Positions 14,501 to 25,251 of a stretch of 64,000 bases of DNA are shown here, one piece after another (the first letter of the stretch is position 1; each line of letters opens with the position of its first letter). The position numbers were made by a program, and so were the translations under genes. This DNA is from Dasyornis broadbenti (taxonomy: Eukaryota > Chordata > Aves > Passeriformes > Dasyornithidae): contig VZRN01004407.1 in NCBI GenBank assembly GCA_013397935.1, positions 1,263,904 through 1,327,903 on the forward strand, written 5' to 3'. The notes below the pieces were generated by a model. It was not told the origin of the DNA and did no database searches. It worked only from the letters and a program-made list of their open reading frames with translations.

Positions 14501-17246
14501 GAAAAATGACATATCCAAGCATTTGACTGGGATCTAATGAGTCATTTCATCTCACGTGTTGAAACAGAAGACAGAGAATTCTGACTAATACCTTGGACTA
14601 CTTAGTCATGATGGTCTCAATTATTCAAATAACTGCAATATGAAAAATGCTACTAAACCTTTTTTAAAAATAGTGTAACTACCACTATTCCTAATACGTA
14701 GGGAAAATAAGCAGTTGAATAAAACACATCTTGCTTTTATATTTTGAAAATAATGAGAGTCAAAACTTTGTCACAAGGACAAGTTACTATAGATTTTGTT
14801 TGCTTCCTAGTTCTGCAAAAGAAAAAAAGTATTTTCTTATATCAAAAGCAAACTAGATGTAAGACATTATTTTGGTAGAAAACTATTCTCCACCATCCTG
14901 GGCTTTTTTGGGCATGTCTGTCACACTTTTTTATGGCATGTCTTTCTCTCCCTTTATCATTCAATTCCTGTTTAACTCTTGATGCTTTTCTTCAGATTCT
15001 TCCCTTGAGAGATATAATGTTTCTCGACTTTTTTTTTCTTTTTTTTTTTTTTTTTCCCCCAGGGAATGTGTCACACTTGTAGGGAGGAAACACCAGATTC
15101 ATGACAACATCTTTTCTGTGCATAGCTGCCAGAGCAGCTGACAGCACTTGAGGACTTCATGCTCTGAAGGTGTGTTGCTTCAACCATGTTAGAATTTGGA
15201 GTGTGATTACAAGAAAAATTGTATTGCCCGTTCTTATTCACACTCTCTCCCCTTACTTTTAGATATAATTCCTCTCAAAATCTTGAATTTATTTCCTAAG
15301 ACCTACCAACTGCCTGGCCCTGTGTGTGCTGTGACAGCTCTACAAAAGAACAAATAGCTTAAAGCTACTGCCAGGCTGGATTTGGATTGCCTGTAGTCAT
15401 CCACATAGCTTTATAATTTGGAAGAGTGTTATGATTTGACTCTTTATGCAACTGTCTCCATAAAAGAAGGAAGTATTGCTCTCCTTGGGAGGAAATTAGG
15501 ATGAGTCATAGCTGGTGTTGAACTGAATTAGACAAGCTGGTGCTCAACAGAGCTACAGAACAAAGGAAAAAATCCTGATTAGGACAGTACATTACAGCAT
15601 CTTGCTCCTATCATGGTGACCTTTTTACACCATTGAATTTTCATAGTACTGGGAGTTTTCAGAATGCTTTCAGCATTTCAACCACCAATCAAATGATTAC
15701 CACCTTGCAGTGTAACTTGGAAGCCCAGAGTACCATTTAGGCCTTGTTTCCTTCCTTTGACGGTGTCTGAAATTCATTAACCAGGTGTTGGTTAATTAAC
15801 AGACCACATCATTATCAAACACTACCCATCAGGAAACTGGAAGTGAACCCTTGCAGACTTTAGAGACTTGGGGCTATTAGGGGGAGGTACAGATTTGTGG
15901 GAAGACGTAGGATGAAGGACCGCAGGGTTTTCATACACTCACCACATTACATGCAGAAGGGAGGCCTTAATTTTACATGTAGATGAGACTGGAAATAAGA
16001 TTGCATATTTCTGTTTGCATGAAAGGGAAGCATGACATGAGCAAGGTTTTATAGTCTTTTTCCATCTCACTTTTTTCCTTTCCTCAAGAGCATTTAAAGG
16101 GAAAAATACCAGGACATCCTAAAGCACTGAGCTGTGAACAGCACTCAGTGTGCTGCTGTTTCAGCTCTCCTGAACAGGGCTCTGCTGTACCCATCCATCA
16201 GGGCTATAAAAGATTCATTCACTGTCCTGCTTGGTTTTCATCTATTTTAAACATTTATAGACCTAGTTACATGCCCTGTAAAATTTACACAAATCATACA
16301 GTTTGGGAGTATTTCTTGTGAAGTACACGCGTTTTCCGCTCAGAATGGCTACTCTTCTGCTATAGATTACCACAAAAAGCATTTCAGTAGCATGAAAACC
16401 TTTTGAAGGGGGTGGGGGGGTGAAATTTGTAGTAGTTTCCATCTTATTCATTACTCCTTACATTGTTATATTTACTCCTCACTATTTTTATTTTGCTAAT
16501 GTCCTGCCATTCTCTTTCCCTCTCCATTTCCAAGGCCCAAGGCAGGCACATTCTGCTAATGGACAAAGCTTGCCACACTCAGCAGAAATAATCAGCATTG
16601 GTTTATGATAAGAAAAGGTCAGTGAATTAACTTCCTCTAGTTCTGCTTTGCCAGAGGTAGTGTTTTGGTTTATGGCAGAAGTGGGAGCCTTCACCTCTGC
16701 CACGTGTGTGCAGACCCCTAACCCCATTCTGCTGTCTTGGACTAAGCAAAGAGCTGCGGTTTCATCCTCCACAGGCAATTCAGCTTTCTGTTTGTGTGGT
16801 TAAAACATTTAAACCACTCTGGTTTGGATATAGATTGGCCCCTAAAATCTAATGTATTTTAATGAGAAACTCCTATTGGGCACAGTCCTGTATCAATAGA
16901 ATATAAAAGTATCAGAGAGGATTGCACTCTCATTATGAGTAAGACAGACATGTTGGGGTACTTACCCATTTCGGGACTGTGGGCTCGCAGCTTCAAAATC
17001 CCCTCTCTCTTCCTGATGTGAGATCACACTTGAAGGGTAATCTCGAGTATCCTCCCTGAGCCCTTCTGCCTCCCAGTAACCTTCTTCTTGGCGTGGCAGA
17101 GGAGTTCTCTGGGGGTATGCAGAGGTCTCATAAACTCGTGGCTTTAAGCTGTGCACGGAACCATCACGATGTCTGTGATGGTCCGTGTGTTCCACCAGCT
17201 TTGCCAGTCCTACTGTGCTGCAGACCAGCAAAAGCTTCACGAGCAT
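617..17246 (-). CDS. MMRN2: MMRN2, multimerin-2 (5' six coding exons; C1q exon outside window)
   Basis: Spliced coding region join of complement(16966..17246, 7190..7312, 6809..6915, 4801..4866, 3568..3741, 617..2521), giving 885 codons plus one base. All introns are GT-AG and every phase joins without a stop. Residues 1-17 form a signal peptide (MLVKLLLVCSTVGLAKL). Residues about 94-170 form an EMI domain with seven cysteines, from the NWC motif to the CCPGFIG motif. Residues about 195-885 are mostly coiled coil with many N-x-S/T sites and the paired-cysteine motifs ECNC and LCC. A basic stretch (RKGRRQQKG, then RDKKRPEKHRE) precedes the missing C-terminal C1q domain. Family knowledge: multimerin-2 is an EMILIN/multimerin glycoprotein of endothelial matrix that binds CLEC14A, CD93 and VEGF-A. 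It is divergent from SNCG, as in human. The gene is cut by the left edge, not broken. Confidence 0.95.
2522..3567 (-). other. MMRN2: MMRN2 intron 5
   Basis: About 1.05 kb of intron with GTGAGA donor and TTAACAG acceptor. No coding or repeat signal noted. Confidence 0.85.
3568..3741 (-). CDS. MMRN2: MMRN2 coding exon 5 (start of coiled coil)
   Basis: The 174-bp exon ends at donor GTGAGA. It contains HEALLDDLQSDIHQAASTL and an N-terminal coiled-coil start that matches the family, then an NQS glycosylation site. The acceptor was placed at ..GTGACTAG; a second in-phase AG lies 12 bases inside, so the first four residues could be alternatively spliced. Phase 1 in and phase 1 out. Confidence 0.9.
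3742..4800 (-). other. MMRN2: MMRN2 intron 4
   Basis: About 1.06 kb between the short acidic exon and the first coiled-coil exon. It contains a T-run near 4731-4744 and no coding signal that I can support. Confidence 0.75.
4801..4866 (-). CDS. MMRN2: MMRN2 coding exon 4 (short acidic linker)
   Basis: A 66-bp exon too short for simple ORF detection. The acceptor is CTCAATTGCAG and the donor is GTATGT. It reads PNFILVPGTETEGQEEEF then SNH, an acidic, disordered-looking linker at the place where the human protein has an acidic Pro-rich linker. It begins and ends in phase 1, so exon 3 joins it and it joins exon 5 without a frame change. Sequence similarity to human is weak here; support comes from splice sites, phase and position. 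Confidence 0.78.
4867..6808 (-). other. MMRN2: MMRN2 intron 3
   Basis: About 1.9 kb of intron. It carries a short AT-rich repeated stretch at about 5520-5580 (units like TTTAAATTCC) and a CR1 LINE fragment at about 5680-6235 (listed separately). No extra exon was recognised. Confidence 0.8.
5678..6235 (-). mobile_element. CR1 LINE 3' fragment, reverse orientation
   Basis: The plus strand reads the reverse complement of a CR1 3' end: GGTTGGAAGGGACTGT, then TTGCTCAGAGACCCATCCAG, CTTGAACACTTCC and TTTCTTCCTAATATCTAAAC, and later CTCCAGGTGGAGTCTC and AGAGTAGAGGGGCAGAATC. The remnant CATAGATCATAG at the left edge resembles the CR1 terminal octamer repeat, so the element's 3' end is at lower coordinates. 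There is a probable internal deletion near 6080-6100. The long plus-strand open frame over it is chance. CR1 is the dominant LINE of birds and other reptiles. Confidence 0.9.
6809..6915 (-). CDS. MMRN2: MMRN2 coding exon 3 (second half of EMI domain)
   Basis: The 107-bp exon lies after the pyrimidine-rich acceptor CCCTTCCTCCCCAG and ends at a GTAAGT donor. It completes the Met codon begun in exon 2 and reads YRTALKPVYQVKQKVL, then WKCCPGFIGKDCE, giving the last three EMI cysteines. The open frame extends farther upstream, but only this acceptor keeps phase with exon 2. Confidence 0.93.
7190..7312 (-). CDS. MMRN2: MMRN2 coding exon 2 (first half of EMI domain)
   Basis: The 123-bp exon sits between the acceptor TTCCACTAG and the donor GTAAGT. 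It encodes NWCSFTQTRL and then a stretch with EAC, QQPCPNGTPDCQ and KI, contributing four of the seven EMI cysteines. The motif QQPCPxGxPDCQ is strongly conserved in multimerin-2. It enters in phase 2 and leaves in phase 2. Confidence 0.93.
7313..16965 (-). other. MMRN2: MMRN2 intron 1
   Basis: A 9.65-kb first intron between the signal-peptide exon and the EMI exons. I find no coding exon of either strand in it. It holds several long T-runs on the plus strand (about 9140-9157, 10398-10413 and 15029-15055). Long first introns often hold enhancers, but the sequence alone does not show one here. Confidence 0.8.
16966..17246 (-). CDS. MMRN2: MMRN2 coding exon 1 (signal peptide and N-terminal linker)
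   Basis: The ATG at 17246-17244 opens with a hydrophobic leader, MLVKLLLVCSTVGLA, followed by a polar His-rich stretch (HTDHHRHRDG). The exon ends at a perfect GTAAGT donor (16965-16960) after two bases of a glycine codon (GG|G), which exon 2 completes to give the G-N-W-C start of the EMI domain. The linker between leader and EMI domain is long, polar and probably disordered, as in mammalian orthologues. Confidence 0.92.
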
Positions 17247-17348
17247 CCTGGGCTTCTTCCCACCCAGTTACACCTGTCTCTTGTTCTTTTCTCTGAAGTT
17301 CAACCTGAATTACTTCAGAAATGCCCCGGCAATAGTCTTTAACTGGAA

Positions 17349-17395
17349 AGTTGGAAGAAGGAAGGAAAAAATTAAAAAAAAAAAAAATATAACAA
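17349..17395 (-). promoter_or_regulatory. MMRN2: Candidate MMRN2 core promoter region
   Basis: About 100-150 bases upstream of the MMRN2 ATG there is a cluster of GGAA cores (GGAAGAAGGAAGGAA on the plus strand), adjoining an A/T-rich tract that includes TATATT on the minus strand. GGAA cores are ETS-factor sites, and endothelial genes commonly use them. The transcription start is not visible, so this is a weak inference. Confidence 0.25.
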
Positions 17396-20300
17396 AGAGC
17401 GGAAAGAGCTTTCGGCCCTCCCAGCTACTGTGGAAACGTCCGTGGCTATTGAACAATGTGAGCCTGGTTCCTGTGTGGGGCTCAGACGTCTCTGACAGGG
17501 GGGGGAAAAAGGTGGTAGGAATACAGCTTATTCAAGGAACCTCTGAGCTCGGCTGCCTTCTAAACTTATCTGTGAACAGGAACTCTGCTTTTATCAACTG
17601 CCTTCTCCCTCTGGCACAGGAAAAGGATGTTAGCTTAAAGGAAAGGAAGAGAAAAGAAAGGAAAGAAAATATTGAGTGCTCTAACAGACTCTCATTGCAC
17701 TGCCAGAAAGTGTCACAGACCTGCTTACTCCAGGGCTGCACATGGAGGGTTTTTCTACAGTTTAAAGGCTGAAATACCTTGGCTTTAGCAGCAGAACATT
17801 TGTGGTATGTACAACAAATTGGGGGCATTGATGGACTCAGAGCAAATGCACAGTAAAAAAGAGCCTACAAACATCCATTCTTATGTGACCTTTGCAAAGT
17901 AGCTCTGTGATTCATAGTCTGTTCCCATCAAAACGGAAGATTTGCATGAAGTTGTCCTTTAGAGAGGTCAGGATAATTGAGCATTTTTAAGAATTTCTGT
18001 CTGGATTGTCATCTCTGGATCTCAGGCCTAATTTTTTTTCTTTTTTGCATTTTTTCATTGTCATTTAGAAAACCCCACTAGCCAAGAGCTGCTGTCAAGA
18101 GCTGCCTCTGTCACCATATCCTAATAAGAAATTTAGAAAAAACAAGTTGTGGAGGTTGCATCTAACTTTCTTACTGATTTTGATTTGCTTGATGGTGCTG
18201 CTTTTAGTTTTGTTACTTTCATAAACTGTGTTTCTTTTTTCACTGTCTTTCAGGGTGATGTGCTTTGGCATTTTAAAGAATAGAATGGAGGAGAATGATG
18301 CTCCACTGACAAAACAAGTGGGAATGCAGGTCTGCTAGATCATCTCTCGGTTTGAATGATGAGATGAGCAGCCCAAAGTTCAACATGTCCTGCAGAGCAT
18401 TAAATGTAAAGCTTTTATGGATTCGTTCCAATACCAGCAGAAAATAGAGGATAAAATCTCTCTAGGATTTTGGCAGGCCTTGTTATTAGAGGCTATGAAT
18501 TTACATCTCCTTATCACTGGCTGGATCTGCACCCCTCTCCTTCTGATTGCCCTTATTTTATGCTTAATGGAAAAACCTAGAGACACACAGGAAGTGCCCT
18601 TCCTGACCTGTGCTAGCCACTGCTGCCTGAGAGCAGTGACAGCAGCATATGGGGCCAAGCAGGGAGAGATTTTTCCTAATTCTAAGGGAAAACCTGCTCT
18701 TGTTGCAGCAGTCACTTCTCCAGGGAGATGAAATCACAAGGCCTGGGCTGAAGTCTGACAAAACTTAGCAACTTCCCTCTGTTCCTTCCTGCTGCTTTTA
18801 TTTCAGAATTGTGTGCATCCTGCGCTGTAACACATGTCAGTGTGTGAATATTTCATGTGCCATGTTTCACACAGAAATGTGCCTTTCTCACAAGTAACTG
18901 GATGTGACCTAAGCATTATATTTGTTTACATATTAAGACCATTATCAGGAAGGAACTGAAGCAAACATGAGACAAAACAAGCAGCAGGCATATAACACCA
19001 TCTGCAGTAAGATCCTGGCTTGCAGAGAAGTGACTTTATGCTGCAGATATCGAAGTCATCCTTCATAGGTGCGATCCCTCCTGAGCGGTGGGGCAAGTGT
19101 TTCTCTGCCTTCCTCCTGCCTCAGAATACCTGCTGCTCCTCCAGGTGCAAGAACCTCTCCTCTGTGCTTTTGTAATGGTGCTGCTTTATGGGTGCAGCAG
19201 GCACAGATTAGCAGCTTAATAATTTAGCACGACTTTTTTTGGTAGCACTTACGAAAGATGCTAAATATGGAGTAAGCCAGGGGATGATGTCCCTTTCCTT
19301 GTGATAGGCATAGCATAGGATGCTGCCATGAACACATGAAAGGCATTATTTATTCAGAGAAACTTCCTTACTGAACACTAGTTGAGTTTTTTGTCTAATA
19401 GCTGTTATGATTTGGGTTATCTGAATAACATGTTCAGGTTATACTGTTGGTTCAAAACATCAGATTTGTTGGCAGAGTGAGCTGTAAGTTTTCTTTGACG
19501 TATGTAGAGGAACAGGTATGAGGAGTGTACCTACTCAAGGATGAGATACACCATAACTTTGCTTTTTTTGCTTTTTTTTTTTTTTTGAGCTGTTGCTTCA
19601 GCCTAGAAGCAGGGAAAATAGACATATATTTGCTGTAACAACTTGCTCATTGCTTTCCGGAGTCAGTGACTTCTACAGTGACTTCTAGGAGGTACTTTCT
19701 AGATGAGAAAGACGTCTGTGCACCAACAAAAATCAGTAGATATTTTGTCACTCTTCAGTTGCCTAGTTTAGTGTTGGTGTACCTTACAGAGATGGGTACC
19801 AATGCTGGAATGAAAGAAATGGGTGAGATAAATTGATTTAAAACATAGTTTGGAAAATTACTTGGAAATAAGTGTTACTGCAGAAGCACATTTGAAACCC
19901 TTTCAGCAAGTGATGTGATAATAATAGTGGTGAAATAGTGGTAAAATGTGATAATAATAATAATAGGAGATGTTTGAAGCTGCGCTGGTAGTTCTCAGAA
20001 GTTTCTAGCAGTTCTTAGAACAGTTAGCCAAAAGATACTGTCCCTTCACTCTTGGTCCTTGGTCACTAGTGACTTTTGTTTCCCCCCAAGCCCTTAATCA
20101 TGAAAATACTTTTCCTCCAAGTGTTTCTGGGAAGTACTTCCTTGAAGTGTTCAAATTATTCTTCAGACTTCAAGCTGGTCTTTGAAGAGATGATACTGCC
20201 AGTTACACCGGATCCATCACTTATGCCCTGGGATCTTACCAGTAAGTGTCAGGACTGCTCTTGCCTTGTCTGGTAATTATAACCACTTCCATTAAACACA

Positions 20301-23300
20301 GCTCTTAGTCCCATCTGATGTTGTCCACCCCAAGTATTCAGTGTCCTGTTTGCAATCCCATAACCAAGATGTCAAATGCCAGCACCATCTCCTGGATAAT
20401 CTGCTTAAAGTGCAAAATCTCATCTTGGCCCCTTTCCTTTTGTTTAGGGTCAGATCCCTGCAGCTACAGCTGGATAGGAGGTGGGCAAGCACAGAATAAA
20501 CAGTGCCAAACAATGCATTTGATTTATGGCTCGTCCGATAAATGGCTTGGATGTACTTGGGAAACAAATGCTCTGGCTGTTCCAGTCAGCATGTCTCTGG
20601 AGAAAGAGCCCCTAGAAATTCAGTTTTTGCTAAATAGATTCTGATTATTTTGTTTGTTTCTTTTGTATCTTTCCAGATTCATTGCCTACTCTGTAATGCT
20701 CTTAGTTATAGGCTTAAAATCCAAATCTGTGTATTTAAAAGAAAAAAAAATATTGAAAAAATGTTTAAAAAGCCAAGAAAAGATAGAAAGCAAGTGTTGC
20801 TTTAGATTCATATATCACAGCTCCAAATCTCTGAAGCAAACTGAATAACTGAAAGGATTTTATGTCTGGGAAGACAGTTTTGTTGATAGCTGCACAGCAA
20901 GGGGATAGCTTCTCATTAGGCACTGGGATTTAAATCTGGAATATGCTGTCTCATTCCTTGCCTGCTGCCAATGTGCGCTCATGTGTGTGCAGTTGCTCTG
21001 GGGAAAGAGAGCACAAGGAGAGGAGTGTCAGAAGGAGGGCTGCAGGGCTAGGGAGCAATTCCTTTCACTGGTCTGTCCATCTGAGGAAGAAGATGAATTC
21101 TTGTTGCCTGTGTTTTTAATGGTTTGCTCAAAAGCTATCAGTGGTATTCGACAGCAGACATCAGTCATAGAAGATTGCTGTACTGGCAGCACTCTGTGCA
21201 CTGCATGTGGCTCATCCCTGTGTGTGTTCCTGAAAAATGGCTCATCCCTGGGTTATTCATTCCCTGGCTAAGGAAATTAGCTCATTACCTATGCAAACGT
21301 ACATGCAGGGATTCAAGTCCTAAACTGTTTGCCAAGAGGATGTCAGACAACTGCTTGTTTTCATTAGGGCATGGAATTTACAGATCTGTGACAGTTCTCC
21401 TTTCTGCATTTTGTTACCATAAGTGGGGAGAGAGAGGAAGGATTTCAGTTTATATACAGGTTCAATCCTGTTAACGTTAACATTATTCTTCATGTAAAAA
21501 CTTCCTGAACAACGGATATTTACCAGCCACAAAAGCAGTCTGTCTTTCCTTTCCTTACCTGTCTTTCAAACAAGATCATATACCATTTAAATACTTCAAT
21601 CGAATATGACCACATCACACTCCTTTCACGCAGAGAAATGACTTTGTCAGCTGTTAGTCTCCTGCAGAAGTTCATTGTTAAAGGACAAGGTTAAGGTTTT
21701 GTGGGTGGAGTAGCTTGCAGCTGGGAAAATTCAAGAAGGGAGAGACCCAAATTAAGTAAAATCCTGTTTAATCTGTTGCAGACACAGAAAAAGCCAGTAG
21801 TAGACAGAGAATCTCGGTTTCTGCTTTGCATTCTTTTCTTTGCCTTGCATCAGTGCTTTGGGAATAGGTAGACTTGAGTTAGAATTCTCTTGCCCATATT
21901 CTAGAATTGCTGGCAGACATTGCACAGAGCTGCTTCCAGGTATCAGCCACGAGGACCCAGGGGGAGTTGGAGGCACATGAGAGGTGGGGAACTGCTCCTT
22001 TCAGGGGAAGGTTCAAGAAACTACTATTATGCAGCATGAGGCTCAATGTCCAAGCCTGAGCAGCCAGAATTCAGATTTTGAATGAAAGCAAGGGGATGGT
22101 TTGTCATTGCACAGGTCAAGCCAAGGCTTGCTTTTGGTATTTTGCACATCAGCTAATTGTTTTTGAGATACAGATTTGTTTACAGTGATATGAATTATAT
22201 TCAATAGAAAAAAAAAGAAAAAAGAGAGCTTACTGTGTAGCTTAACTGGATTATTCTAGTGTTGCAAGGCAGAAAACAGAGAAAAAGAGGTTGCTGCCAG
22301 GTGAGATAGGAACTTGGGGTCTCTGAGTTTCCTGCTGGAGGCCTTTCTCTTCAGCTGCAGATTATCTGATCTGATACAAGATGGGGAAACTTACCAGGCA
22401 GAAAGTTAAGTCCCTAGCAAAATCATAAACCTAAGGTAGCTTGTGTTAACTCTTGTTAGTTTTGTCTGAGGCAGGATGGCAACAAACTGGGACTGAATCC
22501 TCTGCTCTGAGTGGAAGTAGAGTACTGCAGACACCTGGAGGTGGCAAACACTGAGGAGCTGTTATGGATGCTTGCCCTGTATAGATCGCCTAAGATGATG
22601 TCTTGAGTCCAGAGCTTTCCTAAAAAGGTTTCAAGGTAAAACAATGCCTGTGCAAACTGCCTGCTGCCTTGGGAGGGATCCAACAGCATTGAAATGTGTC
22701 TTGTGAGCCCTTTCTCAAGGTCATTGGGAGAGGAGAAGGCAGGAAAGGAGTATCCTGCTTGAGTATCAGCTAATTCAATCTGATGATTCATGTTTCACAT
22801 ACCAAGATGGCTTGATATTTCATGTATTTTTTACCTTTTATAGCAATGCAAAATACATAGAATTGAATTGTACAAATCACAGTGACAGAACAATAGCTGA
22901 ACAAAATCAAAATACGCTTCTCACTTAGCCTTATTAGCCTTGGCGTTCTCCTGAAAATACCAGTAAAACCCATAACCCTGGGAAGATTTGTGCTCTGCTT
23001 CAATGGTCTTTGAACACCTGGTGAAAAAGTAAATGGGCCCTGGAGCAATTCACAAAGATGGTAAATTCATTTTTTTAACAAATGTAGTTAAAACAAGGCT
23101 CCTGCCCTGTGCCTGATGAAATCAATGGCAGTTTTGTGACTGGCTCCGGGAGCAGCGTGGTTACTGGTTGTATGGCAAGTAATGTGCAGATATCGTCAAT
23201 CTGAGAGCACCTCGGGAGCAGGAATGAGCACCAGCCATAGCATCAACCACCTAGGGGGAATTTGGACAGATGGTAAGAAAAACCTTTTTCACTTTTTGCT

Positions 23301-25130
23301 GCAACAATCTGGAACTAAGTGAGCTCCTGTAATAATTGGTATGCTTTGCTGGCCTTTCTCTGAATCTTGCACTTTTTAAAATTAACAGTTGATAAATTCA
23401 TTAGTCTGACAGAGATTTGGCTCCTGTATATTCAGATGGAAATTTGTTCTTCATTTATAAGTGAGGAAAATTCTTTGTGACAAAAAGATTAAGAACTCTA
23501 TATGTTATTTCCCAGATCAACAGCTTTTCAATAGTTTCAGTATGGGGTAAAAAAACACTTGCAAAAACTGAAGAACTATTCTTAGTTCCACAGTAAGAAC
23601 TGTGTTTGTGTACATGTCTGCCTTTGTGTACAGATATGACATTTTTGTTCAGACTTTCTTCTGTGTAGTCATTCCCCATCTGACACTTCCAGGCTGATAA
23701 CTTGTGTCAGCAGTGACTTGCAGACCACTGCACTTCATGACATTGTGGTATGCTACCCTCCCATAATGCAGCTCAGCCTCTGAATTTCATATTCTGTTTG
23801 CCTGTTGAGGAAAAGCAGCCGAAGCATGTCAGGGTTTGGGCTCAGAAGCTGATGCCTCATGGCTTTCATAGTTTCACATATGGCACTGTTAACAAAACAA
23901 CCAATAAAAAATCACCTTCCTGCACCAGCAATTGCAGGTGGCTTTCAGGTGGTGAAATTGCACTTTCACAGGTGCTGGCACTGAATTTCAGTTTGTTGGT
24001 GGGGCAATAGCTGATTTGGGCCATTCAGAATCTACTTCAGAAAACAATTTAACTGGAGTTTGACTACAAGTACATTAGAATATCCAGCTGTGGTTAATGA
24101 GCATGTTCGGTACTTTTTTCCTAGCCAGGCCTTGAGGCTGAATGGATCCTCCCTGCAAACTGTAAGATTTCCCCAGTCATTTCTCTGCTGTCTGTTCTCA
24201 TCCCGCTGTGCTCTGCAGCACCAGCTCTGACATGAGGGATGGTGTTTGGTGTGAGATGTTGTCTCACTCTGCGGCGACAGAGCAGGGCTCTGTCTACAGC
24301 AACTCAGAGAAACAAGTAGAAAACAGGATTTCCCCCAACAGGCATCTGATTTTTTCCCAAATGAACCGTTGTAATGGGATGTACAGCTGAGCAAACCCCA
24401 CAATTTATACTGTGTGACTTCAGACTTGACAAAGATAGCAGGTGGGACCTCATGCTCCCTTCACCTGAGCGCAAAGCTGTAGCTGGTTCCTTTTTCCTCT
24501 CAGGATTTACTACAAATAATGTTCTTGTTACCAGTTTGAACAGGGTGGGTTCTGGTAAGTGCCCAACCAAGAAACCTTGACCCTGTTTGTTTGCTACAAA
24601 CGCTGCCAGCATTACGTGCTCTCCACGCTCTGGGGCCCAGGAGAGCTGGTGTTTGGCTCCTGCTGCAGCCTCGGGAAGACGCCCTTTCAGGAACTCAGCT
24701 CTTCTGCTAAAGTCTCCCTCCTCACTGAGACCATTCTTGAGTGAGAGCATTGCAGCATATTTTAAAACTCTATCTGTCTGGAAATTCTCCAGACAGCCCC
24801 TTACCTACTGCTGTCATCGTCCTCCTCCTCTCCCCCTCCCTTCGTAAAGCTTCCCAAGCAGATCCGTATCATTAATATTTCAGTATCAGCTGTATACAGG
24901 CATTGGCTACACTGCAGCACACTTCATCAATAAGAGCCAGCCAGGGCTGTGAGCTTTGCCACACTGCCTTCATCCAGCACAGGAGGAAGAGCAAAGGCAG
25001 AGCCTGCCAGACAAACCGAGTATCTGCCGAGAGCAAGGCTGCATCTCGCAGTCCCAACCTTGAGGTGCTTTTTGCTGCTTTTGCTCCCTCTTTCAGATCA
25101 TCCTAGATAATACCCTAACAAGCAACAAGA
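17396..25130. other. Intergenic region between divergent MMRN2 and SNCG
   Basis: About 7.7 kb with only scattered short open frames lacking family features or splice context. A small (TAA)-type run lies at about 19917-19966. The last part before 25131 must include the SNCG 5' untranslated region and promoter; no clear TATA box was found there. No RNA gene or recent transposon was recognised. Confidence 0.6.
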
Positions 25131-25251
25131 ATGGATGTCTTTAAGAAAGGTTTCTCCATTGCTAAAGAAGGTGTGGTGGCTGCTGCAGAAAAGACCAAGC
25201 AGGGAGTGACAGAGGCTGCAGAGAAGACCAAAGAAGGGGTAATGTATGTAG
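25131..25251 (+). CDS. SNCG: SNCG coding exon 1
   Basis: The 121-bp exon encodes residues 1-40 plus the first base of Gly41, ending at donor GTAAGA. It holds the first three 11-residue repeats. Vertebrate synucleins split at this same glycine. Confidence 0.97.

Noticed and set aside
15029..15060. Long T-run as a poly(A) tail of a processed pseudogene on the minus strand
   Set aside because: No gene-like sequence was found next to it and no flanking target-site duplication was seen.
17185..17772. 195-codon plus-strand open frame over the start of MMRN2
   Set aside because: It is antisense to the MMRN2 signal-peptide exon and runs through an A-rich tract; no protein family features.
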